A stretch of DNA of 14,250 nt, from contig JAUWJC010000035.1 of the NCBI GenBank assembly GCA_030607895.1, positions 1 to 14,250 on the forward strand, in the 5' to 3' direction. The translations under genes and the position numbers were made by a program. The stretch's first letter is position 1. Every line of letters starts with the position of its first letter. This DNA is from Pirellulales bacterium (GTDB taxonomy: Bacteria; Planctomycetota; Planctomycetia; Pirellulales; Thermoguttaceae). The notes under the pieces are model-generated. The model had not been told where the DNA came from. It worked only from the letters and a program-made list of their open reading frames with translations, and ran no database searches. This document shows, one piece after another, positions 1 to 6,434 of the stretch.

Positions 1-541
1 TGAGGAGGTGTCGGTCAGCCAGGAACCAGCGATGGGCCCCGGCGGTGTCGAACCGGGGGCCACGAATGTTGGCCGCATCGAGCATCGACCTCATGCTGTG
101 CTTGGTCCGACTGAGCAGCCGGCTGAGTTGACGCCAGTGCCGGCCGAGCTTGCGGAGTTGCATCAGCTCGTCGTCGGCGATGAAACCCAGCGGGCACTCC
201 CCGCGAGCCAGCCGCAGGGCAATGTCCAGGGCGTCGTTGGGGTCGTTCTTCCGCCGCTTGCCCCGCCGGTTGGACAACTCGGTGGCGTCGGCGATGTCCA
301 TTCGGAACACGCGGCACTGGAACCGATCGATGAACCACTCCACAAAAGGACAAGCCTCGACCGCCATCCAAACCGGCTCGGGCAAGGACCCCAGCCAGCC
401 GGCGATCTTGCCGATACACTTGGTAGGCGCCGTGAGCCTGGCGATCTCGTCCCCCGTCGGATCGACCGCGACCAGCGTGACCGTGCACTTGTGCAGATCG
501 ACGCCAACAAACGACCGGTAAGCTACAATAGTCTCGGACAT
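1..541 (-). CDS. IS110-family transposase, N-terminal 180 residues (runs off left edge)
   Basis: Reading the minus strand from the ATG at 541-539 gives an open frame to the window edge, beginning MSETIVAYRSFVGVDLHKCT. This is the DEDD (RuvC-like) catalytic domain of IS110-family transposases. The visible acidic residues are D15 in VGVDLHK, E62 in MAVEAC, and D100 and D103 in the RKNDPNDALD motif. Family members are usually 300-450 residues, so the C-terminal transposase_20 part with the catalytic serine lies outside the window. These enzymes move an insertion sequence under guidance of a structured bridge RNA from the element's non-coding end. The start codon is only five bases from the divergent start of the DUF1559 frame, so the element end must lie very close to or inside that gene's 5' region. 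I see no Shine-Dalgarno of the usual kind. The family call is secure; the exact element boundary is not visible. Confidence 0.85.
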   Translation of the reverse strand, partial: MSETIVAYRSFVGVDLHKCTVTLVAVDPTGDEIARLTAPTKCIGKIAGWLGSLPEPVWMAVEACPFVEWFIDRFQCRVFRMDIADATELSNRRGKRRKNDPNDALDIALRLARGECPLGFIADDELMQLRKLGRHWRQLSRLLSRTKHSMRSMLDAANIRGPRFDTAGAHRWFLADRHLL

Positions 542-546
542 GCTAA

Positions 547-1407
547 ATGTCTCCGTGTAAGGGGTCGAAAAACGGGAATACACTGCGGAAGTATACCTTC
601 CGCCGGCCCCTACACGGTTTTACACTCGTCGAGTTATTGGTCGTAATCACCATCATCGGTATCTTGATTGCCCTGTTGTTGCCGGCGGTGCAGGCGGCCC
701 GGGAGGCGGCACGGCGGACGCAGTGTGGCAACAACGTGCGGCAGATTGGGCTGGCCGTGCATCACTACCACCAGACGAACGGCCGATTCCCACCCGGCTA
801 CGGTTATCCCAACAGCAGCGGCCAGCGAACCGAGTGGCCTTGGTGCTTGCGGCTGTTTTGCTACCTGGAGCAGCAGGCGTTGGACGAGTCGGTCGACTGG
901 GGTTTTCCGGCGGGCAAGCCCAACCCACCTTGGCCGCCGGGGCACCTCGAGTTGATCGCCGCCCGGCTGTCGGTCTTCGAGTGCCCTTCCGACCCTTCCG
1001 CCTCGCAGTTGCAGAACCCGGACCTCGACTGCTTTGGCTCCCTTACCGGCAAAGTACACGGCCGGCTCTCCTACGCCGCCAACTTCGGGCGCGGACAAAT
1101 GACGGCCCCCGACCGGGTGGCCGGCGTGTTCGACAAGAACCACGGCGCCCGGATCGCCGATATCCACGACGGCACGTCCAACACGCTGCTGGTGAGCGAG
1201 ATTATCCCCGGCGGAAGATGCACGATTCGCGGCGCCCACATTTACGACGAGGGACCGGTGATAATGCAGGACTACGGGCCAAACGATCTTACGCCCGACC
1301 TGGTGCGAATGTGCGACGCCAGCGACGCCAACTCGCCCGTTGCCCCCTGCGCGCACGACAGCGGCCGGAATTGGTCCCGGTCAAATTCGAGGAAGGCGAT
1401 ACGCTGA
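547..1407 (+). CDS. DUF1559 prepilin-type protein, C-terminally truncated
   Basis: The first part has the type IV prepilin/pseudopilin signature, with the cleavage point expected at G24/F25, then FTLVELLVV, Glu at +5, and an uninterrupted hydrophobic helix leading into LLPAVQAAREAARR. That ending is the hallmark of the large planctomycete DUF1559 family (exported, SBP_bac_10/H-X9-DG type proteins of unknown role). The body contains NTLLVSEI and ends in a normal DUF1559 stretch (NSPVAPCAH). The expected closing motif, a HPGG..LFGDGSV-like segment followed by about 30-40 residues, is absent. Instead the frame runs into SRSNSRKAIR and stops. At that point another frame takes over with an unrelated tail. 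The start at 547 has no clear Shine-Dalgarno and abuts the IS110 gene, so the native start may have been displaced; an internal CTG or TTG start is possible. Probably non-functional or altered. Confidence 0.75.
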   Translation: MSPCKGSKNGNTLRKYTFRRPLHGFTLVELLVVITIIGILIALLLPAVQAAREAARRTQCGNNVRQIGLAVHHYHQTNGRFPPGYGYPNSSGQRTEWPWCLRLFCYLEQQALDESVDWGFPAGKPNPPWPPGHLELIAARLSVFECPSDPSASQLQNPDLDCFGSLTGKVHGRLSYAANFGRGQMTAPDRVAGVFDKNHGARIADIHDGTSNTLLVSEIIPGGRCTIRGAHIYDEGPVIMQDYGPNDLTPDLVRMCDASDANSPVAPCAHDSGRNWSRSNSRKAIR

Positions 1408-1469
1408 AAGCAACCATCGTTGATGGGGGCGAAAACCGGTTCGATTTCGCGCTGACGGGCATCGAGTAG
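1371..1469 (+). pseudogene. Orphan C-terminal tail of another gene fused behind DUF1559
   Basis: In a different frame from the DUF1559 gene, about 32 codons read LVPVKFEEGDTLKATIVDGG and end FALTGIE before a TAG at 1467-1469. This looks like the beta-rich end of a separate protein rather than any DUF1559 C-terminus. It has no start of its own, and upstream this frame is a shadow of the DUF1559 gene. The simplest reading is a deletion joining two genes around 1370-1395. I do not recognise the parent family. Moderate confidence that it is a remnant. Confidence 0.4.
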
Positions 1470-1494
1470 CGCCCCAACACTCCAGAAAACAATC

Positions 1495-2577
1495 ATGCTG
1501 AACACTGTCATCCTCGCGTTTTGTTGTAGCGTTCTTGCCGGCGCGGAAACCGGCGGTCAGTTGGGTGTGAAAACCCAGCGCAACGTGCCCGTGCCGATGC
1601 GCGACGGGGTGATCTTGCGGGCGGACGTGCATCGGCCGGACCGCGGCGGGCCGTACCCGGTGCTGGTCAGGCGGTCGACGTACGGAAAGGGCCGCAACTT
1701 CGACCGGTACGTCAAGGCCGGCTACATCGTGGTCAGCCAGGACGCCCGGGGCCGGTTCGCTTCCGACGGCAAGTGGGAATCGTTCATGCGTGCCAAAACG
1801 CATGACGGCGAGGACGGCTACGACACGGTGGAGTGGGCGGCCAGGCTGCCCGGCTCGACGGGCAAGGTGGGGACGTTCGGCCTTTCGTACAACGCTTTAC
1901 TGCAATGGCGGATGGCCACGCTGCACCCTCCGTCGCTGGTGGCCATGGCCGCCCGCAGCGTCCATCCCTATACCAGGGAGGCTTCCGGCAGTATTCGTCC
2001 CGGCCGCCGGCTGCCGTGGTGGATCAAAAGCACGTCCCCCGACATGCACCGCCGATCCAAGCGTGCCCTGCCCGAATCGTACAAGAAATGGGTTGCCGGC
2101 GGGCAGAAGAACTGGCTCTATTTCCTGCCCTGGCTGGAACTGCCCGACGAGGTCTTCGGTCACTGGATCGTGCGGCTAATCGACGTTGCTCCCGACGGGC
2201 TGGCCCGGGACGTTTCGATGAGGCTGGTCCGGGCCCGGTATCGCCATGGACTCGACAAGCCGGAGCTGATTACGCCGGGCGAGGTGGTCAAGTATACGAT
2301 TCGCATGAATGCCACGTCCAACGCATTCCTGCCGGGGCACCGGATTCGCCTGGACATCACCAGTTCCGACTTCCCAAACTACGACCGCAACCACAACACG
2401 GCCGCCGATCAGAATGCCGACGCCCAACTCAAGACGGCAAGGCAAACAATCCATCACGGCAAGGCCCATCCCACGCGGATCATCCTGCCCTGGGTACCGA
2501 ATTCGGCCGCGGCTGCACCGTTCGAGGCATCCACTGCTTTGCCGGATGAACTCACCACGGTAGACCTCTCCACCTGA
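1495..2577 (+). CDS. CocE/NonD-type (X-Pro dipeptidyl-peptidase S15 family) hydrolase with internal deletion
   Basis: After a short secretion-signal-like start (MLNTVILAFCCSVLAGAETG) the protein shows the S15/CocE N-terminal alpha/beta-hydrolase pattern: VPMRDGVILRADVHRPD, then SQDARGRFASDGKW, then DGYDTVEWAARLP, and GTFGLSYNALLQW with the nucleophile Ser at about residue 131. From about residue 225 (VRLIDVAPDGLARDVS, then RARYR, then PGHRIRLDITSSDFPNYDRN) it is the C-terminal jelly-roll domain (PF08530 type). Only about 90 residues separate the nucleophile from the jelly-roll. Family members of 550-680 residues carry some 300 more, including the acid and the histidine of the triad. The junction is near H223-W224 and keeps the frame. 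The protein is therefore probably catalytically dead. No strong Shine-Dalgarno is seen before the ATG. Confidence 0.75.
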   Translation: MLNTVILAFCCSVLAGAETGGQLGVKTQRNVPVPMRDGVILRADVHRPDRGGPYPVLVRRSTYGKGRNFDRYVKAGYIVVSQDARGRFASDGKWESFMRAKTHDGEDGYDTVEWAARLPGSTGKVGTFGLSYNALLQWRMATLHPPSLVAMAARSVHPYTREASGSIRPGRRLPWWIKSTSPDMHRRSKRALPESYKKWVAGGQKNWLYFLPWLELPDEVFGHWIVRLIDVAPDGLARDVSMRLVRARYRHGLDKPELITPGEVVKYTIRMNATSNAFLPGHRIRLDITSSDFPNYDRNHNTAADQNADAQLKTARQTIHHGKAHPTRIILPWVPNSAAAAPFEASTALPDELTTVDLST

Positions 2578-2586
2578 CCGATCCGC

Positions 2587-2621
2587 AAAAGAAAAAAACC
2601 ACGCCCCGATTGGGGGCGCGG
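2587..2621 (-). terminator. Intrinsic terminator, minus strand
   Basis: On the minus strand, 2621-2599 forms a GC-rich hairpin: CGCCCC/GGGGCG core, short AATC loop, and a CC/GG pair outside one mismatch. It is followed directly by TTTTTTTCTTTT (2598-2587). Read on the plus strand the T-tract is absent, so it terminates leftward transcription, which fits the small minus-strand ORF at 2667-2705. Confidence 0.7.
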
Positions 2622-2666
2622 CGGTGTTGTCTATTTGCGCGTCGTATTGCGTTGCAGACGCGGTTT

Positions 2667-2705
2667 TCAGAAGAAGATCGCAATCAGAAACAGGAAGACG
2701 TCCAT
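2667..2705 (-). CDS. Possible 12-residue hydrophobic peptide (MDVFLFLIAIFF)
   Basis: The minus strand has ATG at 2705-2703 followed by eleven codons and TGA at 2669-2667. An AGGAG Shine-Dalgarno at 2718-2714 sits eight bases before the ATG, and a T-tract terminator follows 45 bases after the stop. The peptide is almost entirely hydrophobic and could span or lie in a membrane. It might be a small membrane protein, a leader peptide, or a small RNA with a chance ORF. The combination of ribosome site, tiny ORF and strand-matched terminator is the argument for a real transcription unit. I know of no family for it and see no clear promoter. Confidence 0.4.
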   Translation of the reverse strand: MDVFLFLIAIFF

Positions 2706-2825
2706 TGCGGCAACTCCTATTCAAGGGGGGTATTGGGTTGGTGATACGCCTCGTTCGGCGTCCGTTCAGTCTTAGATACCCGGCTTGTGGAGCAATCCTG
2801 CGCGGGATGGGGCGAAAAGCGAAAA

Positions 2826-2861
2826 GGGGACATTCTATAAACGGGCATCGAACTGTTCCCC
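2826..2861. repeat. GGGGACA...TGTTCCCC hairpin (REP-like)
   Basis: GGGGACA at 2826-2832 pairs with TGTTCCCC at 2854-2861, with one bulged base and a loop of about 21. The GAAAAGGGGACA context resembles the arms of the inverted repeat at 8353-8413, so it may be a degenerate copy of the same palindrome family. Low to moderate confidence. Confidence 0.35.
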
Positions 2862-3088
2862 ATCCGGCCGCTAGTGAAAACCGCGCCCGTCATCGAGCGG
2901 CCCTAGTATCTCGTCACGCCTGAGATTGTGGGTAACCGCTTTCTCCCTTTACTGGTAGGTTAAGGGCGTTGCGTGCCACACCGCCGCCAAGGATGGACAA
3001 CTACTCTTCGCCCCGCCATACTATGGGCATTCGTGAGGCAACCACGCCTCGAATCGCAGGGACCCGAATTCACAGGACGGGAAATGCC

Positions 3089-6000
3089 ATGTCAAAGCGA
3101 AGACTATCGATCGGCAATTACGAGTTAGTCCTCTTGTCCGCCGCGGTTCTTGCCGCGTGGACAAACAATCTCGAAGCAGAGGCAGCCGAAGCGGCACCCC
3201 AACACGCGATGGCTCGCGGAATCCTCGAAGCCACCGGGACGCAGGGAGGTCTGATTGTCCACTTGGGCTCGGGCGACGGGAAGCTGACGGCCGCGCTTGG
3301 GGGAAGTGAAGGCTACTTGGTCCACGGCCTGGACTGCAATGTGGAAAACGTGAAAGAGGCGCGACGTTACGTCCGCTCGCAGGGGTTGTACGGCAAGGTT
3401 TCGATCGACCGGTGGGACGGCCGACATCTGCCCTATACCGACAACCTCGTCAACCTGGTCGTCGTGGACCGTCCGATGCAGGTGCCGATGAAGGAGGTGC
3501 TCCGCGCCATTGTTCCCGGCGGAGCGGCTTACGTGCGCAAGGACGGTGCGTGGACGAAGACCGTCAAACCCCGCCAGGAGGGCGTCGACGAGTGGACGCA
3601 CACCCTGCACGGTGCCGACGGCAATGCGGTGGCCAACGACTCCGTGGTCGGACCGCCGCACCATATCCAATGGGTGGGAGAACCCCGAAGTGCCAGGCAG
3701 CACGAGCACCTGGGTAGCGTCAGTGCGGTTGTCTCGACGGCCGGGCGGCTTTTCTCGATCCAGGACGAAGGGCCCGTCGCTTCGATCGTGCTGCCAGCCA
3801 AGTGGTTCCTGGTCGCCCGCGACGCGATGAACGGCGTGATCCTGTGGAAGAAGCCGATCGAATCCTGGGAAGGTTATTTGAGGCCCTTTCGCAGCGGTCC
3901 GCCCGGACTCGCGCGAAGACTCGTCGCCATCGGCAACCGGATATACGTTACGCTTGGTTACGGCGAGCCGGTCAGCGTTTTGGATGCAGCGTCGGGCAAG
4001 ACGGTCAAGACCTATGAAGGAACCGAGGGCACGACCGAGATCATCTATCACGAGGGCGTGCTTTTCCTTGTGCTGGGTGACGTTGACGCCGAGGAAGCCG
4101 CCAAGACCGCCCGTCGACGCGGCGCCAGCCCACCCCCACGCAACAAGCGTATCATCGTTATCCAGGCCGACACGGGCGACATCTTGTGGAAGAAATCGTA
4201 TGCCGACACGGCCGAACTGATGCCCACAACGCTTGCCACCAGCGGCGGCCGTGTGTTCTTCCAGAATACCGTTGAGTTGTTTTGCCTGGACGCGAAGACT
4301 GGCAAGGAGCTTTGGCGTGCCGCTCGGCCCGTCAACACTAAGCGGCCGAGTTGGTCGACTCCAACGCTGGTGGCCTACGACGAGGTGGTGCTATCGGCCG
4401 ATCGTACTCCGCCCGACCCGGCACAGCAGCAGCGATCTGTCCAGTGGACGCTAAGCGCCATGGGCAGCAACAAGCGCGTGACCGCTGGAGATCTGATCGC
4501 TTTTTCGGCCAACACAGGCGAGAGGTTGTGGAGTTGCAAGTGCCACGTATGCTACAACACCCCGGTGGATGTGCTTGTGGCGGACGGATTGGTGTGGACG
4601 GGCGACCTCGGCCATTCCCGCGATCCCGGCATCACCGTCGGACGCGATCCGGTAACGGGAGAAATCAAAAAACGGCGTCCGGCCGACCAGACCTTCTTCC
4701 AGGTCGGCATGCCTCACCACCGCTGCTACCGAGACAAGGCGACGAATCGGTACCTGGTAACCGGCCGAGCGGGCGTCGAATTTGTCGAGCTTGCCACCGG
4801 CCGGGGTATCCCGAACCATTGGGTTCGAGGCACGTGCCAATTTGGAATCCTGCCTTGCAACGGACTTCTCTACGCCCCGCCCCATTCGTGCGCCTGCTAC
4901 ATCCGGGCGAAGCTGAACGGGTTCAACGCACTGGCCCCGCAGCGGCCCTCACAACTTGCGAAGCCGCAAGCACGGGACGACGGTCAACTGGAGCGCGGGC
5001 CCGCATACTCCCAAATCACAAATCCCAAATCCCGAATCACAAATCCTGCCGATTGGCCCACCCACCGCCACGACGCCGCACGCAGCGGCTTTACAAAAAC
5101 ACCCGTGCCCGCCAAACTGCGACGCGCCTGGCAGGCGGACTTGGGTGGGAAGCTAAGCAGTGTCACCGTCGCCGGCGGAAAGGTCTTCGTGGCGTCCGTC
5201 GAAGACCACACCGTCCATGCCCTGGATGCCAAAAGCGGCAAGAACGTCTGGCAGCACACGGCCGGCGGCCGAGTGGACTCGCCGCCCACGGTTGCCGGCG
5301 GGTTGGTCCTGTTCGGGTCGGCCGACGGCTGGGTCTATTGCCTTCGCGCCGCGGACGGGCAGTTGGCATGGCGTTTTCGGGCTGCCCCGCGGGACCGGCG
5401 TATCGTGGCCTACGGGCAACTGGAGTCGGTCTGGCCCGTACACGGAAGTGTCTTGGTCCAGGACGACGTCGTCTGGTTTGCCGCGGGAAGATCGTCCTAT
5501 CTGGACGGCGGGATTCGGTTGTATCGGCTCGATTTGAAGACGGGAAAGAAGCTGTCACGGACGTGTCTTGACAGCCGCGACGCAGCCGGCCGGCAGCCCA
5601 AAGGCACGGTCCACGCCTTCGATCTCCCCGGCGCGCTGCCCGATGTCCTCTCCAGCAAGAACGGCTTTGTCTACATGCGCCACATGAAATTCGACTCTCA
5701 AGGGGTCAAGCAAAAGGGCGGCGGGTTGCACCTGTTCAGCCCGACGGGGCTCCTGGACGATCTCTGGTGGCACCGGTCGTATTGGATCCTCGGCAGCCGC
5801 TTCTACACCGGTTATCGCGATTGGTTCCGTGCGGGCAGAGAAGTTCCCGCCGGCCGGCTTCTCGTGTTCGACCAGTCGTCGGTTTATGGCTTTGGCCGCA
5901 CGCCCGAGTACTACTACTGGTCCAGCGCGTTGGGCTACCATCTGTTTGCCACCGACAGGGAACCCAAGCTAGTGGAATCGCCGACGAAGCGGAAGCGACT

Positions 6001-6361
6001 TCCGGCGTGGGGTCAGCGACAGATGCAGTATCATTGGTCCGAGAAAACACCGCTCTTGGCCCGTGCGATGGTGCTGGCCGGCAAGACGCTGTTCGTCGCC
6101 GGCCCCCCGGAACTGGCCGATGAGGAGCAATCGTTGAAAACCATTGGCAACCCCGCCACGCAGGCGAAGCTTGCCGAGCAAAACGCCGCCATAAAAGGCA
6201 AGAGGGCGGGGCTTCTCCGGGCAGTCTCCGCCAGCGACGGCCAAAAGGCGGGAGAACTCAAGCTCGATAGTCCGCCGGTGTTCGACGGAATGGCCGCCGC
6301 CGGTGGATGTCTGTACCTTGCAACAATGGACGGCAAAGTCGTCTGTCTCGGCGGGCAGTAG
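3089..6361 (+). CDS. Secreted fusion: SAM-methyltransferase-like domain plus two PQQ-type beta-propeller regions
   Basis: I start at the ATG at 3089, not the TTG at 2969, because AGGACGG lies just upstream and the protein then opens with a signal-like segment (charged start, LVLLSAAVLAAW, then Ala-rich). The product is 1090 residues. Residues about 50-155 form a Rossmann methyltransferase-like domain: VHLGSGDG (57-64) as the SAM glycine loop, D82 at the end of strand 2, and PYTDNLVNLVVVDRP in the motif IV position. Residues about 175-620 and 660-1090 are rich in PQQ-propeller blade motifs, for example CLDAKTGKELW (about 399) and ALDAKSGKNVW (about 712). A poorly structured hinge (about 620-660) separates the two halves. 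Planctomycete proteins of this kind are annotated as PQQ-binding-like repeat proteins; the substrate is unknown. An exported methyltransferase lacks SAM, so that domain may be a binding or structural relic. Confidence 0.8.
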   Translation: MSKRRLSIGNYELVLLSAAVLAAWTNNLEAEAAEAAPQHAMARGILEATGTQGGLIVHLGSGDGKLTAALGGSEGYLVHGLDCNVENVKEARRYVRSQGLYGKVSIDRWDGRHLPYTDNLVNLVVVDRPMQVPMKEVLRAIVPGGAAYVRKDGAWTKTVKPRQEGVDEWTHTLHGADGNAVANDSVVGPPHHIQWVGEPRSARQHEHLGSVSAVVSTAGRLFSIQDEGPVASIVLPAKWFLVARDAMNGVILWKKPIESWEGYLRPFRSGPPGLARRLVAIGNRIYVTLGYGEPVSVLDAASGKTVKTYEGTEGTTEIIYHEGVLFLVLGDVDAEEAAKTARRRGASPPPRNKRIIVIQADTGDILWKKSYADTAELMPTTLATSGGRVFFQNTVELFCLDAKTGKELWRAARPVNTKRPSWSTPTLVAYDEVVLSADRTPPDPAQQQRSVQWTLSAMGSNKRVTAGDLIAFSANTGERLWSCKCHVCYNTPVDVLVADGLVWTGDLGHSRDPGITVGRDPVTGEIKKRRPADQTFFQVGMPHHRCYRDKATNRYLVTGRAGVEFVELATGRGIPNHWVRGTCQFGILPCNGLLYAPPHSCACYIRAKLNGFNALAPQRPSQLAKPQARDDGQLERGPAYSQITNPKSRITNPADWPTHRHDAARSGFTKTPVPAKLRRAWQADLGGKLSSVTVAGGKVFVASVEDHTVHALDAKSGKNVWQHTAGGRVDSPPTVAGGLVLFGSADGWVYCLRAADGQLAWRFRAAPRDRRIVAYGQLESVWPVHGSVLVQDDVVWFAAGRSSYLDGGIRLYRLDLKTGKKLSRTCLDSRDAAGRQPKGTVHAFDLPGALPDVLSSKNGFVYMRHMKFDSQGVKQKGGGLHLFSPTGLLDDLWWHRSYWILGSRFYTGYRDWFRAGREVPAGRLLVFDQSSVYGFGRTPEYYYWSSALGYHLFATDREPKLVESPTKRKRLPAWGQRQMQYHWSEKTPLLARAMVLAGKTLFVAGPPELADEEQSLKTIGNPATQAKLAEQNAAIKGKRAGLLRAVSASDGQKAGELKLDSPPVFDGMAAAGGCLYLATMDGKVVCLGGQ
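4956..4969. repeat. TTGCGAAGCCGCAA palindrome inside the propeller gene
   Basis: A CTTGC/GCAAG hairpin occurs in the hinge-coding part of the propeller gene. The same 14 bases occur in inverse orientation at 6371-6384, just after that gene. Short palindromes of this type are normally intergenic. Confidence 0.5.
5013..5048. repeat. Degenerate CCCAAATC-type tandem repeat in coding DNA
   Basis: Five imperfect units of AAATCACAAATCCC type follow each other and encode SQITNPKSRITNP in the hinge between the two propeller halves. The base pattern is unlike the surrounding GC-rich codons and looks like intergenic microsatellite DNA captured in frame. Confidence 0.55.
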
Positions 6362-6370
6362 AACGCCGCT

Positions 6371-6384
6371 TTGCGGCTTCGCAA
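6371..6384. repeat. TTGCGGCTTCGCAA palindrome in the intergenic gap
   Basis: This is an exact inverse copy of the 14-base palindrome at 4956-4969, located ten bases after the propeller gene stop. The 73-base gap to the phosphatase gene otherwise contains only its Shine-Dalgarno. It could form a small hairpin between the two cistrons. Confidence 0.5.
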
Positions 6385-6434
6385 CTTGTCGGTGGAAATC
6401 CGAGTATCCCAGCCAATCGATCAAAGGAGAATCC

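Larger units (their letters stand above)
2578..3088. other. Gene-poor interval between the truncated hydrolase and the propeller gene
   Basis: This stretch holds a minus-strand terminator, a 12-codon minus-strand ORF with a good Shine-Dalgarno and a GGGGACA hairpin, all listed separately. The remainder, 2862-3088, shows no convincing promoter or RNA gene. The plus-strand frame is open back to a TTG at 2969, but its first 40 codons read as untranslated leader rather than signal peptide. Confidence 0.6.

Noticed and set aside
483..488. GTGCAC, the ApaLI recognition sequence, inside the IS110 gene
   Set aside because: Its presence is unremarkable if the host methylates it; I did not make an exhaustive count, so no claim of site avoidance is made.
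8..646. Plus-strand frame across the IS110 region
   Set aside because: The minus strand reads a clean IS110 transposase with all DEDD residues visible, so this is its shadow.
634..1356. 240-codon minus-strand frame opposite DUF1559
   Set aside because: The plus strand carries the diagnostic prepilin motif; the minus reading has no recognisable feature.
2969..3088. TTG-initiated 40-codon extension of the propeller protein
   Set aside because: No signal peptide at that position; the ATG at 3089 has both a Shine-Dalgarno and a signal-like start.
5013..5048. CRISPR-like short repeats
   Set aside because: Units are 7-8 bases, tandem and degenerate, without spacers, and lie within a coding frame.
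4351..5571. 406-codon plus-strand frame within the propeller gene
   Set aside because: Composition (Arg, Pro, Gly rich, no motifs) shows it is an off-frame reading of the PQQ-type protein.
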